DNA of 64,000 nucleotides from Acetivibrio thermocellus ATCC 27405 (GCF_000015865.1 NC_009012.1:3155081-3219080); one strand, 5' to 3'; numbered from the stretch's first letter, positions 1-8,833 are shown. The notes: generated by a model not told the origin, from the sequence alone. Made by a program: numbers and translations.

Positions 1-1
1 T

Positions 2-193
2 CAAGTTCTTGCACACTCTGAAGAAGATGACATTTATGATATTGTGCATGTGACTTTACCTGATCAAAAACCAATTCCTGTTGAAGAGTTAGGGTTTACA
101 TTTAAGAAACCTGGAGTTTATATGAAAAAAGTAAAAGGAGAAGAACTTGACAGTGTATACAAGGTTAAATCACCGATACTCGGATTCAAATAA
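2..193 (+). CDS. 3' end of an unidentified protein
   Basis: An open frame enters from the left edge and ends at a TAA, giving the last 63 residues of a protein whose start lies outside the window. The fragment is hydrophilic and lysine/acid rich, ending in KSPILGFK, with no membrane segment and no motif I recognise. No terminator hairpin is obvious in the 250 bases after it. The family cannot be named from this piece. Confidence 0.6.
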   Translation, partial: QVLAHSEEDDIYDIVHVTLPDQKPIPVEELGFTFKKPGVYMKKVKGEELDSVYKVKSPILGFK

Positions 194-447
194 AAAAGAT
201 AAAAATTTATTTTTGTTACATATGGTAATAAAGCGGTAATGCCGAGAATAATGCAAATTTTTTTAAAAATCCGTATAAAATCTGGACTCTGGGTGTTTTT
301 TCTGGTATTATTATAAGCATAAAATACAAAAAATCACAGTACAAGAACTGTTTGGCACTACTATATGTTCCATTGGTCATCGAAGGCAGATTTTTTATAT
401 CATAATATGGACATATAATTTACGGAAAGGGGGTTATTAACCTATCC

Positions 448-1116
448 ATGCGATTTCGTCGTAGGCGAAAAATTTATAAGAAATTGTATGAGTCACCCAG
501 ACAGGTACTTTTCCTGTTTTTTGCTGTTGGATTTTCGATAACTGTATTGAGTTTTATGTTTTTCTCCCTATTAATTCCTAAAGATATTATGCATGACATT
601 ATGAATGATAGCATAAAAAAAATCTTTATGATTATTACGGGTATGGCAATAGGATTGTCAGTTATTGACATATTTATGGTTCTGATTAGAAAGAAAAACC
701 TGGATGCGGTGGTTTTTGAACTTGAGACAAATGACAAATACATCGGATTTTATAAAATTATTCCTTTTATACTGCTAATACTTGCCGTTTTAAGCATTGC
801 CGTAAGCAGAAATAGTTACCTTTTATGGCTTTCAATTCTTATGATTTCTTTTGCCTTGTCATTTGCAATTCGTGGGCTGTTTTTCCCTGTTGGCCTTTCT
901 GAAAAAGGATTGATGTTTTTCGGTGAAGTATATGAGATTAAAGATGTTCTCAAATGCTTCATCAATACAGAGAATAAGAAAATTATGTTTGTAGTTTGGA
1001 GTACGGTTTTTATACCAAACTCGATAAAAAGGATAATACTTAAATTTCCGGATGTTCCTGTTGATGACCTGGTAGCTTTTTTAAACAAAAAGGAGATAGA
1101 CATAGAATATATATAA
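448..1116 (+). CDS. Hypothetical four-helix membrane protein
   Basis: A 222-residue protein with a basic N-terminus (MRFRRRRK) and four hydrophobic segments at about residues 20-42, 58-80, 102-119 and 123-145, followed by a C-terminal cytosolic part of about 75 residues. The C-terminal part (pattern GLSEKGLMFFGEVYEI) resembles the small PH-like or DUF5673-type tails found on bacterial membrane proteins, but I cannot assign a family with confidence. A GGGGG ribosome binding site lies rather far (about 15 bases) from the ATG, so the start is not certain. It stands alone between the partial gene and the GumN-like gene. Function unknown. Confidence 0.7.
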   Translation: MRFRRRRKIYKKLYESPRQVLFLFFAVGFSITVLSFMFFSLLIPKDIMHDIMNDSIKKIFMIITGMAIGLSVIDIFMVLIRKKNLDAVVFELETNDKYIGFYKIIPFILLILAVLSIAVSRNSYLLWLSILMISFALSFAIRGLFFPVGLSEKGLMFFGEVYEIKDVLKCFINTENKKIMFVVWSTVFIPNSIKRIILKFPDVPVDDLVAFLNKKEIDIEYI

Positions 1117-1230
1117 ATATTGATAAAAAACTATTGACTAATATACTAACGGTGTGTTGGAAAAGTAAAGATTGCAACTAAACCGCTTTTGTGAGAAAAT
1201 GGAGATGCGGATGGGAAATTAGTTTCTAAA

Positions 1231-1263
1231 ACCATGATTGATGTACAAAAATTACATCATGGT
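1231..1263. other. Imperfect inverted repeat upstream of the GumN-like gene
   Basis: ACCATGAT and ATCATGGT arms flank a short A-rich loop about 65 bases before the start codon of the 1329 gene. It could be an operator or a leader hairpin. There is no T-run after it, so it is not a convincing terminator. Confidence 0.35.
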
Positions 1264-1328
1264 ATGTTAATAAATTAACAAACAAATATTAAACTAACAG
1301 GCAAATCAGAAAGGAGAGAAATGTTCAG

Positions 1329-2759
1329 ATGAAAAAAACAGCAATGCTGAAAACAATCGCAGCGGCACTGATTATTGTACTTTCGCTGCAAGTATTTGTG
1401 TTTGCCGAAGAGCAGCCGCAACTTCTTATATCGCCTCCTGCTGAGCAGCCGGCCGCATGGGCTGTGGAAGCCGTACAATGGTCGTCAATATATGGCCTTG
1501 CATCCGATGAGATGTTTGCAAAATATTCATCCAAAGTAACTCAGGAAGAGCTGCATAAAGTTTGCGTAAACCTTTATGAAAAATTAACAGGTAAAACTGC
1601 TACACCGGAAGAAGAAAAGATTTTTACGGATAACAGCAAACTTACAACTCAAAAAGAAGCAACAAGGCTGGAAATGGTCACAAGCGTATACAACGTGTTA
1701 AAAGCAGCACAACCCGAGTTTGATTTCAGCGCCGATGTAAACCTCACTTTCAAAGATATTGGGTCATTGTCCGAAGAAACATTGAATATTGTAAAGTATT
1801 CCGTAGCAAAAGGGATATTGCACGGAAGAAATAAAGAAATCCTTGACCTTGAAAGCCAGTGTACAAGACAGGAACTATTAGTGTTTGTAAAAAATGCTTA
1901 TGAATTTGCCATATATGAGTCGGGAAGATATTCAAAAGGCGCCTTCTGGAAAGTAAGTGACGAGAACAACACCGTTTATCTTTTAGGTTCAATACATATT
2001 GCGGACGCAACCCTGTACCCGTTGTCAAAAGAGATACTGAACGCCTATGAAAAATCCGATGTTTTAGTTGTCGAAGCGGATATTTCAAAACAGCAAGAAG
2101 CCGCGAATTATATGGCACAAAGGGCTATGTACGCAGATGAAAACACTCTTGAGAAGAATGTGCCTGAAGAGCTTTACAAAAAATTTGTGGAGTTTGTTAC
2201 TCCTTATGGTATTCAGGAGGAAGTATACAGCAAGCTCAAGCCCTGGTATGCAGCATTGCTGGTTCAAAACCTGCAGCTTATGGACAACTCATACAGCGGA
2301 AGCTTGGGAGTGGATATGTATTTCCTTTCAAAGGCAATGGGCCAAAAAGACATATTGGAAATAGAAGGAATCAAGTTTCAGGTGGATATGTTTGACTCCT
2401 TCTCAAATGAGCTTCAATGTCAATTTTTAGCTTCAGCTTTAGGCACCGGTGAAGGAAATGAAAATACGGAAGCAAGTGTAGAGTTGGTTGCCTATATGTT
2501 AAAGTGCTGGAAAGAGGGCAATACAGAAGAACTTGCAAGGATAGTGAAAGCTGACGTTGAAGCTGAAGGAGAATTTAAAGAGTTTAATGAAAAGATGTGG
2601 TCGTCAAGAGACAATAACATGGTTCAAAAGGTAAGAGAATACCTTGCCGATCCGGAAAACAAAACTTATTTTGTAGTAGTCGGAGCGGGACATATGGTGG
2701 GAAGCACCGGAATTGTCACACAATTGGAAGATGAATACAAGGTGGAACAAATCAAATGA
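1329..2759 (+). CDS. SLH-like / TraB-GumN family secreted protein
   Basis: A 476-residue protein with a Sec signal peptide (residues 1-26, cleavage after FVFA). Two S-layer-homology-like modules follow at roughly 40-90 and 135-195 (TFKDIGSL...VKYSVAKGILHG...TRQELL), then a TraB/GumN domain from about 205 to the end. That domain shows the family hallmarks LLGSIHIAD near its start and VVGAGHMVG near its end; TraB/GumN proteins are related to the Tiki/EreA-like fold and are suspected metal-dependent hydrolases. The protein is probably exported and held at the cell surface. AAGGAGAG precedes the ATG by about 8 bases. It is monocistronic, with a strong terminator at 2858. Substrate unknown. Confidence 0.8.
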   Translation: MKKTAMLKTIAAALIIVLSLQVFVFAEEQPQLLISPPAEQPAAWAVEAVQWSSIYGLASDEMFAKYSSKVTQEELHKVCVNLYEKLTGKTATPEEEKIFTDNSKLTTQKEATRLEMVTSVYNVLKAAQPEFDFSADVNLTFKDIGSLSEETLNIVKYSVAKGILHGRNKEILDLESQCTRQELLVFVKNAYEFAIYESGRYSKGAFWKVSDENNTVYLLGSIHIADATLYPLSKEILNAYEKSDVLVVEADISKQQEAANYMAQRAMYADENTLEKNVPEELYKKFVEFVTPYGIQEEVYSKLKPWYAALLVQNLQLMDNSYSGSLGVDMYFLSKAMGQKDILEIEGIKFQVDMFDSFSNELQCQFLASALGTGEGNENTEASVELVAYMLKCWKEGNTEELARIVKADVEAEGEFKEFNEKMWSSRDNNMVQKVREYLADPENKTYFVVVGAGHMVGSTGIVTQLEDEYKVEQIK

Positions 2760-2857
2760 ATCTGACATGATGTGAACTTGAAAACATAAACAAAAACATA
2801 AGCCAAAACATAAATAAACTTGAAAGAAATATAAACTTGAAAACAATATAAACTTAT

Positions 2858-2892
2858 GAGCGGCAGGTTTTAAAAAACTTGCCGCTTTTTTA
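2858..2892 (+). terminator. Rho-independent terminator of the GumN-like gene
   Basis: A 12-bp stem (GCGGCAGGTTTT pairing with AAAACTTGCCGC, one G-U pair) is followed by seven T residues. Confidence 0.85.
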
Positions 2893-2994
2893 TTTTCTTT
2901 TTGCGGGAAATAGCGGGCAAAATGATAAAATAAAGAAGGCTCATTTTGAGTGCTATAAATACAAACTACTGCTGCGCAGGATGAAAAAGAAGGG

Positions 2995-3726
2995 GTGTAT
3001 AATGAAATGCAGGCATCGGAAAATATCATAAGTTTCGAAAACACATATATTATAAAACACAATAGCGTGGGAGCATCCCCAAAAATGATTGCTGCAGAGG
3101 AACTTATGGCAGCAGCCATTCATGACCTGAAAAATCCGCTTGCAAGCATAAGAGGGCTGGGTCAGCTGGGTATGCTCACATCTTCATCCAAAAGGGAACG
3201 CAGCTATTTTGAAAGGATAATAAAACAGGTTGATTCGTTGAACACCTCCGTAATTGACTTGTTGAGTGTTTTCAAGCCCGAAAGAAGCGTCAAAGCCAAG
3301 CCTTCGTTGATTGTAAAAGAAGTTTTGGACGAGTTTCGGGCGGCCTGTGATATAAATAATATTAAACTGATTTTCAAATCGGAATATGAAGGGGAAATAA
3401 ATCTTCATATAAAAGTATTTAAGAGGGCTGTGGAAAATTTGGTCAGAAATGCTGTTCAGATATTACCTGACGGCGGCAAAATTGAAATACACACCTATGA
3501 GGATGAGAATAACTTTATTATGTCAATTAATGATAATGGCCCGGGCATACCGGATGATATGAAAGAGTCGGTGTTCCAACCGTTTTTTTACCAGCGGAAG
3601 GATGGAACCGGTTTAGGATTGTTTATGGTTCAGCATGCAATTACCGAGGTCCACGGAGGAAAGATTTGGTTTAACAGCAAGTTGGGCAAAGGTACAACAT
3701 TTTATATTTCGCTTCCAAAGAATTAA
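2995..3726 (+). CDS. Orphan cytosolic sensor histidine kinase
   Basis: About 240 residues with the complete kinase core and almost no sensor region. The H box is HDLKNPLASIRG with His43, the N box NLVRNAVQ is near 150, G1 DNGPGIP near 182, the F box FQPFF near 197 and G2 GTGLGL near 207. It should autophosphorylate on His43 and pass the phosphate to a response regulator, but no regulator gene is adjacent. No transmembrane segment is present, so the signal is probably intracellular. The start may be GTG 2995 or ATG 3007; GAAGGGG upstream fits both poorly. Orphan kinases like this often feed Spo0A in sporulating Clostridia, but the partner is not visible here. Confidence 0.85.
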   Translation: MYNEMQASENIISFENTYIIKHNSVGASPKMIAAEELMAAAIHDLKNPLASIRGLGQLGMLTSSSKRERSYFERIIKQVDSLNTSVIDLLSVFKPERSVKAKPSLIVKEVLDEFRAACDINNIKLIFKSEYEGEINLHIKVFKRAVENLVRNAVQILPDGGKIEIHTYEDENNFIMSINDNGPGIPDDMKESVFQPFFYQRKDGTGLGLFMVQHAITEVHGGKIWFNSKLGKGTTFYISLPKN

Positions 3727-3965
3727 GCAGAGCAAAAAAGGCGTAACTTCAAATTTGGGGATATCATTGGGTGTCAAACTTTTGTGATATAGCTTTTTGC
3801 GTTTTATTAAATATAAGATTTAATGCAAGATTTTTAATTTAACCCCACAATAATTTTTATTTGTACCGAAATAATATAGTAGCGGGAAAAGTAACATTTT
3901 GATTAGAAATTAAAAAGTTACTGTAGTTTGGTATGAAGGTATAAAATTTGAAAGAAGAAAAGAGA

Positions 3966-3991
3966 AAAGAGGCTCGTGATCGAGCCTCTTT
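3966..3991. terminator. Bidirectional terminator between convergent genes
   Basis: AAAGAGGCTCG and CGAGCCTCTTT form an 11-bp perfect stem with a TGAT loop. It lies between the histidine kinase (plus) and the M50-like protease (minus). T-rich DNA follows on the plus side and A/G-rich DNA lies on the other, so it can serve both genes. Nothing else is recognisable in 3727-4033. Confidence 0.75.
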
Positions 3992-4033
3992 CTATTCTAT
4001 AATGAAACAAGTTTATTTTTGAAGCATTGTTTT

Positions 4034-4567
4034 TCAGGCAATAAGCGAAACCAAAATATTTGGGATAAGCAACGCCACCGCCATACCGTATAGAAAATCC
4101 AGCCATACCACTGAGCCTATGGCACACAGGTAAATCAACCCCACCAAAGGGGTGGCAAGAATTTTTACAAGAATGGGCGTATCCGGATGCTTTACTGATT
4201 TCCATATGTTGGCGACATACCCCACGCTGGGGAAAGAATGCATTGCTATGGATATTCCCAGCCAGATTAATATTATGTCAAAAAAATCAGGACTGTTAAA
4301 TTTGAAAACAGGTATGGAAGCGGCTGAACCGATAAGGGCACCGACAACGGTGTTCAGAATAAACGGTCCTATGCCTATAAGGATGTTTTGCCAGGGCTTT
4401 TTTGGTATCTCATGTATAACATATCCGCTGGGGTTTTTAAATTGAAAATAACGCACATCAAAAACTGGAACTTTCAAAAGACGGCAGAACAACTGATGTG
4501 CCATTTCATGCATTATTACCCCCGGAAAAGTGAAAACTGATATAACAATACCTGGTATTATCAGCAT
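4034..4567 (-). CDS. Membrane zincin metalloprotease (M50/DUF3267-like)
   Basis: A 177-residue integral membrane protein. HEMAH (His20, Glu21, His24) sits at the end of the first helix, the zinc-binding HExxH arrangement of site-2-protease-like and DUF3267 peptidases. At least four further hydrophobic segments follow (IGPFILNTVVGALIGS and later). A classical NPxPxDG third-ligand motif is not obvious, so the assignment stays at superfamily level. I chose ATG 4567 because AAGGAGAAT lies just upstream and it begins 4 bases after the stop of the zinc-ribbon/TPR gene; a longer frame reading back into that gene is not credible. The pair is probably co-transcribed, suggesting a shared envelope role. 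Confidence 0.75.
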   Translation of the reverse strand: MLIIPGIVISVFTFPGVIMHEMAHQLFCRLLKVPVFDVRYFQFKNPSGYVIHEIPKKPWQNILIGIGPFILNTVVGALIGSAASIPVFKFNSPDFFDIILIWLGISIAMHSFPSVGYVANIWKSVKHPDTPILVKILATPLVGLIYLCAIGSVVWLDFLYGMAVALLIPNILVSLIA

Positions 4568-4571
4568 AAGA

Positions 4572-5657
4572 TCAATTCTCCTTTGAAACCTGTTTTCTCC
4601 ATTCCAATTCACCGTTGAATATGGAAGTGAGCAAGTTAATCGTGTAATTATCTTTATATGCACCGTTTTTTAAAGCTTCAAACATCTCATCCCTTTCTTT
4701 GGGCATGTTGTTGTAGTGGTATGCCAGAGCCATGTTGGCTATCGAAAGGGGATTCGTTTTGTCAAGATTGTATGTTTGGATTGCAAGTTCCAACCCTTTC
4801 TTGACATCTCCAAGTTTGAGTTCGGCTCTTACAAGATTTCCCAAAGCGGCAGTGTTTTGCCGGTTGTCAGCCAAAACTCTGTTGCAGTGTTCCACAGATT
4901 TGTTATAGTCTCCCTTTTCACAGTATATTTCAGCAAGAAGAAGGTGAGCGAAATAGAAATCTTCATATTTTGCAAGAATGTCATTTGCAAGCTTTTCAGC
5001 TTCATCATACTCTTTAAGTTCAACTTTTTTGTCTGCAAGGTAATAGGTTGCGCAAACATCATCGGGATAAATGCTTAAATATTCGGAAACTGCCTCTACC
5101 AGTGTTTTGGTGTCGTCGTAATATTCCAACAGCAAAGTGTAGAAACTGTTGCTTTGAGGATAGTAACAAGTCTTGATTTTAGTAAATATTTCATTTACTT
5201 TCTCTACCAGTTCTGTATCTTCTTCTTCCCTTCCCGATATAATCGTAAAGGTGTCATAGGCCTCGTCAATCTGCAAATTGTAATACTGGGCAAGAAACAG
5301 TTTTGCCAGAATCTGCGTAGAATTAGAATATTTTTCTGCCACTTTTTTATATTCATTGGCCGCAGTAATGTAATTTTTTTCTTTTGCAGCTTTTTCACCT
5401 CTGCTGAAAGCTACGGCTGTGCTTACAACAGAAGGAAGTCTTACAAGAGAGAAGACGGTTGCCGCAAGTATGATTAAAGAAAAAATTATTACCCATAAAG
5501 GAAAAGAACGTTTTGAAAGTTTTTTTCTGCAGTCTGCGCACAAATCAACGTTGTAACCTTCTTCTATATCGGGGCTCAAACAGTTTTGGCACATCCTCTT
5601 TGCCTCGTGTTCCTGTGTGCCTGGGTTGTAATCCTGGCTTTCAAAATTTTGTTCCAT
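4572..5657 (-). CDS. Zinc-ribbon, single-pass membrane TPR protein
   Basis: 361 residues. A short N-terminal zinc ribbon has paired CxxC motifs (Cys23/26 and Cys40/43), a transmembrane helix lies at about 53-71, and tetratricopeptide-like helical repeats cover about 85-350 (for example ALGNLVRAELKLGDVKKGLELA). The architecture suggests a membrane-tethered scaffold with the TPR part on the opposite face from the zinc ribbon. AGGGGG precedes the ATG by 6 bases. It lies immediately upstream of, and is probably co-transcribed with, the M50-like protease. No catalytic motif is seen; function unknown. Confidence 0.8.
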   Translation of the reverse strand: MEQNFESQDYNPGTQEHEAKRMCQNCLSPDIEEGYNVDLCADCRKKLSKRSFPLWVIIFSLIILAATVFSLVRLPSVVSTAVAFSRGEKAAKEKNYITAANEYKKVAEKYSNSTQILAKLFLAQYYNLQIDEAYDTFTIISGREEEDTELVEKVNEIFTKIKTCYYPQSNSFYTLLLEYYDDTKTLVEAVSEYLSIYPDDVCATYYLADKKVELKEYDEAEKLANDILAKYEDFYFAHLLLAEIYCEKGDYNKSVEHCNRVLADNRQNTAALGNLVRAELKLGDVKKGLELAIQTYNLDKTNPLSIANMALAYHYNNMPKERDEMFEALKNGAYKDNYTINLLTSIFNGELEWRKQVSKEN

Positions 5658-5839
5658 ATAATTCCCCCTAAAACAAATTATAATAGGTAACGGCGTGGTG
5701 GGACTTCAGGCGAAGAAATAAATACAGCGATGGTTTATACATGCAATTTTTGCAAAAGACAATACTGTGAATATGTTACTTATTACTTTCCAATATAAAT
5801 AAATATAACATAAAAAGACTGTGATTTCAATAACCAGGC

Positions 5840-8077
5840 TTACCTGGCAGCCTGGCGCTTTACTTCGTTCATGTATGCGGCGTCACTGGAACTGTTTACA
5901 TACACATCAGGCTCGATTCTTTTTCCCAATATGTTTTCTTCCATGACATTCCAATAAAAGCTTACCAGATAAATCATGTATTTTTTGGATTTGTTTTCAT
6001 AAACCAGTTGTCCGACGCCTTTACCCACGGTGGGACGGCCGATTATAACAACATTGTTTAAGTGTTTTTTAAGCCCTAAGGCAAGAATTTCCGAGCTGCT
6101 CGCAGAATATTCATTGACCAGGACGAGAATTTTCTTGAACTTTGTCTGGGCGGCATCAGAATAGTATGAATACATGTATCCGTCTCTGTAGACTATGTAG
6201 CTTGTGGTACATGCCGGCAAAAGGTAGTCCAGTATGTCGGCGGACGAAGTTGCAAGGCCTCCCAGGTTGTCTCTTAAGTCAATAACCAAAACTTTTTCCT
6301 CGGGATTTTCAATTGAGTCAATGATTTCTTTGAATTCCCAGCTGACGCTTGCAGTGAAAGATTTAATTTTTATATAGTGTATGTTTGGTTCAAGTTGCTG
6401 TGAAGTTACCTGGGAAATACTTTCCTCGTACTTTAACAAATCATAGTCGTCACCGTGAATTACGAAAGTAAACATATCATCTTTTTGCCTTATGCTTTCT
6501 ATAAAGTTGCATATGTCTTTTACACCAACTTCGCCTTTGGCTTTGAATTCATTTGCAAGGGCTTCAAAGTTTGCTATTTTGTCATAGTACAAGTAATTGT
6601 TTTTAACAAACTCAACTATTTGCTCTGCTTCGGGAAGTTTTTGATTTTCCAGTTTTTCCCTGATGTACTTTACACTTTCGTCATCGGCAGATATTTCGGC
6701 AGCCTTTTCGGCATATTCGGATGCTTTTGCGTAATCCTCAAGGCTATAGTATTCCCACGCAATGGAGGTTAAAATGCCGACATCTTTCGGGTTTAGTTCG
6801 TGGGCCTTCTTGAGGTATTCAATAGCCTTTTCCGGTTCCATCATTATGCTGTAACAATCCCCGATATACCAGGGAATGTCTGCGGAATTTGGGAAAATGG
6901 TTTGCACCTTTGTGGCAAATTCTATGCACTCTTTGTAATTTTTCTGCAGATACAGGCAATAGATTTTATTGATATAAGAGTCCTCATAGGATGGATCAAC
7001 TTCTATTGCTTTGTCAAAGAGCTTTATTGCTTCCGGGTAGTTATACTCGTGTAAATATATTTGACCTTTCATATCGTAAACAGAAGCATCCTCGGCAATA
7101 GCCAGAAATTCATCGCACGATTTTCTGGCCTCTTCAATGTCTCCCTTTTCAACAAGAATCTTGGCTTTCCATATATAGGAATCAGGAAAGGTGTACTCTA
7201 ACTTGATGGCTTTGTTGCACTCTTCGAGAGCGTTGTCATATTTTCCCAGATAATAAAGGGAAGTGGCTTTGCAAACATACGGGTATGGATCTTTGGGATA
7301 TTTTTCGATTGCAGTGTCAAAGCACTCTATTGCCTTTTCATATTTTCCAAGTTCATTTAGACAGTAACCTTTTGAAGTTATGGCATCTAAGTCGTCGGGG
7401 TCAATTTCCAGTACTTTGTCCAAAAGTTCTATGGCCTCTTCTGTTTTGCCCATTTTGAAAACTGCAATGGACTTGTTGTAGTAGGCATTGGTATAGGTTG
7501 GACTAAGTTCTATTGCTTTATCATAGCATTCGATGGCTTCATCCAATTTTCCCAGAGCGTCAAGGGCAAAACCTTTGTTTGAGTAGGCAACACCGCTGCG
7601 TGGATTAAGTTTGAGTGCCTTTTCGGCATATTGAATTGCTTCCTCAAATCTGCCGAGATTGTTTAAGCCATATGCCACATCATTTTGATAGGCACTGTTT
7701 TTTGGTTTCAATTCCGCTGCTTTTTTAAAATTTTCAAGAGATTCCTCATACCTCTCAAGACTGGCTAAAGTGGTGCCTTTGGCATTATAGGCTTTTGCCA
7801 AATCTTTGTTGATTTCAATGGCTTTGTCGAAAAACTCCAGGGCTTCTTCGTATTTTCCCAAAGCATCCAGGGCAAGACCTTTACCGAGATAAGCCATGGC
7901 ATTGCCGGAATCTGCTTCTATAACTTTGTCATAGTACTTTATTGCATCTTCGTATTTGCCTGAATCAAATGCCGATTCGGCTGCTGAAAAGTAAATATTG
8001 GTTTTTACAAAATTGCCGCATGAAGTAAAAAGACAGACACCAAGCACTAAAATAAACAGTAAAAGGCGTTTTTTCAC
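5840..8077 (-). CDS. TPR-repeat lipoprotein with C-terminal S41 peptidase domain
   Basis: 745 residues. It has a lipoprotein signal peptide (lipobox LFTSC, Cys20), then a long array of about a dozen TPR units over residues 28-490 (recurring pattern YxxALEFFDKAIEINKDLAKAYNAKG), then an S41 (C-terminal processing protease) domain at about 555-735. The dyad is visible as SASSSE (Ser660) and TVGKG (Lys686), a spacing one residue longer than in E. coli Prc as I recall it. The usual PDZ domain of CtpA/Prc is not seen; the TPRs appear to take its place. The start is GTG with GGGGG eight bases upstream. It is single-gene, with a palindrome in its upstream region. Confidence 0.85.
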   Translation of the reverse strand: MKKRLLLFILVLGVCLFTSCGNFVKTNIYFSAAESAFDSGKYEDAIKYYDKVIEADSGNAMAYLGKGLALDALGKYEEALEFFDKAIEINKDLAKAYNAKGTTLASLERYEESLENFKKAAELKPKNSAYQNDVAYGLNNLGRFEEAIQYAEKALKLNPRSGVAYSNKGFALDALGKLDEAIECYDKAIELSPTYTNAYYNKSIAVFKMGKTEEAIELLDKVLEIDPDDLDAITSKGYCLNELGKYEKAIECFDTAIEKYPKDPYPYVCKATSLYYLGKYDNALEECNKAIKLEYTFPDSYIWKAKILVEKGDIEEARKSCDEFLAIAEDASVYDMKGQIYLHEYNYPEAIKLFDKAIEVDPSYEDSYINKIYCLYLQKNYKECIEFATKVQTIFPNSADIPWYIGDCYSIMMEPEKAIEYLKKAHELNPKDVGILTSIAWEYYSLEDYAKASEYAEKAAEISADDESVKYIREKLENQKLPEAEQIVEFVKNNYLYYDKIANFEALANEFKAKGEVGVKDICNFIESIRQKDDMFTFVIHGDDYDLLKYEESISQVTSQQLEPNIHYIKIKSFTASVSWEFKEIIDSIENPEEKVLVIDLRDNLGGLATSSADILDYLLPACTTSYIVYRDGYMYSYYSDAAQTKFKKILVLVNEYSASSSEILALGLKKHLNNVVIIGRPTVGKGVGQLVYENKSKKYMIYLVSFYWNVMEENILGKRIEPDVYVNSSSDAAYMNEVKRQAAR

Positions 8078-8236
8078 TATAATCCCCCATTCTCAACAAG
8101 TCAAATAGCCGGTGTTTAAGATACAGCCCGTGCTTAAAGTGCAAACCGCTCAAGCCAAACCTTCGAAACTTTCAAATTTGATGTTCCAAAGGCAAATAAA
8201 AACATATTTTGTGGACATAACATTCCTTATTACTAC

Positions 8237-8242
8237 ATTATA
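8237..8242 (-). promoter_or_regulatory. Putative extended -10 element for the TPR-S41 gene
   Basis: On the minus strand TGGTATAAT is a perfect extended -10. No good -35 is seen. The nested palindrome 8245-8294 lies directly upstream of it, covering the spacer and -35 region. Confidence 0.45.
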
Positions 8243-8244
8243 CC

Positions 8245-8294
8245 ATAGTATACATTTAAACTCTATACTGTTTAAAGTTTATATTGTATACTAT
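8245..8294. repeat. Nested palindrome (operator or cruciform candidate)
   Basis: Outer arms ATAGTATAC (8245-8253) and GTATACTAT (8286-8294) are perfect. Inside them TTTAAAC (8255-8261) and GTTTAAA (8270-8276) are also perfect. It sits between the divergent TPR-S41 gene and the tRNA operon. The rest of 8078-8443 holds only promoter elements. Confidence 0.6.
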
Positions 8295-8356
8295 CGTAAA
8301 GTATGCCGGGCAGAATCTTTTCCACAAAAAACCATAAACTTTTATTAAAATTATAC

Positions 8357-8385
8357 TTGACATTTTATCAGTCTATTGCTACAAT
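8357..8385 (+). promoter_or_regulatory. Sigma-A promoter of the tRNA Met-Glu-Val operon
   Basis: Consensus TTGACA (8357-8362) and TACAAT (8380-8385) are separated by 17 bp, with a TG one base before the -10. Predicted transcription start is near 8392, about 50 bases before the first tRNA. Confidence 0.85.
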
Positions 8386-8443
8386 AGTAAAGCGTGCTGG
8401 ACTTGTTGCGGTTTGCGTCAGCACGCCGGTAAATGTTATATAT

Positions 8444-8520
8444 GGCGGCGTAGCTCAGTTGGCAAGAGCATACGGTTCATACCCGTAGTGTCGTTGGTTC
8501 GAATCCGACCGCCGCTACCA
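8444..8520 (+). tRNA. tRNA-Met (CAT)
   Basis: 77-nt cloverleaf. The acceptor stem GGCGGCG pairs with CGCCGCT (one G-U), the anticodon loop is TTCATAC, the T-arm is TTCGAAT, and CCA is encoded. The mismatch-free 1-72 closure suggests an elongator rather than an initiator tRNA; a tRNA-Ile that later receives lysidine cannot be excluded by eye. Confidence 0.88.
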
Positions 8521-8526
8521 TAATGT

Positions 8527-8601
8527 GGCCCATTGGTCAAGCGGTTAAGACACCGCCCTTTCACGGCGGTAACAGGGGTTCGAGTCCCCTATGGGTCACC
8601 A
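8527..8601 (+). tRNA. tRNA-Glu (TTC)
   Basis: 75-nt cloverleaf. Acceptor GGCCCAT pairs with ATGGGTC, the anticodon loop is CTTTCAC (anticodon TTC), the T-loop is GTTCGAG, and CCA is encoded. Six bases separate it from tRNA-Met. Confidence 0.92.
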
Positions 8602-8608
8602 CTTTTAC

Positions 8609-8684
8609 GGGCGCTTAGCTCAGCTGGGAGAGCATCTGCCTTACAAGCAGGGGGTCATAGGTTCGAGCCCTATAGTGCCCACCA
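8609..8684 (+). tRNA. tRNA-Val (TAC)
   Basis: 76-nt cloverleaf. Acceptor GGGCGCT pairs with AGTGCCC (one G-U), the anticodon loop is CTTACAA (anticodon TAC), and CCA is encoded. It is the last gene of the tRNA operon. Confidence 0.92.
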
Positions 8685-8685
8685 G

Positions 8686-8716
8686 AACGGTTGTACGTTA
8701 TCGTACAGCCGTTTTT
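8686..8716 (+). terminator. Terminator of the tRNA operon
   Basis: AACGGTTGTACG pairs with CGTACAGCCGTT across a TTAT loop (12-bp stem with a G-U), followed by five T residues. Confidence 0.88.
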
Positions 8717-8833
8717 GCCTTTTTATGCATCAAAACGGCGGGAATTCATTACAGAAATAAAAAATGCCGTGATAAAAGATTTCCGTTAGGAAAATTATTT
8801 TGTTAAGACAGAAAGTTTTTGATAAAAAGTTTT

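Noticed and set aside
2604-3119. 171-codon minus-strand frame
   Set aside because: Antisense across the GumN-like 3' end, a terminator and a kinase 5' end; its composition is Ser/Phe-rich, as for a shadow frame.
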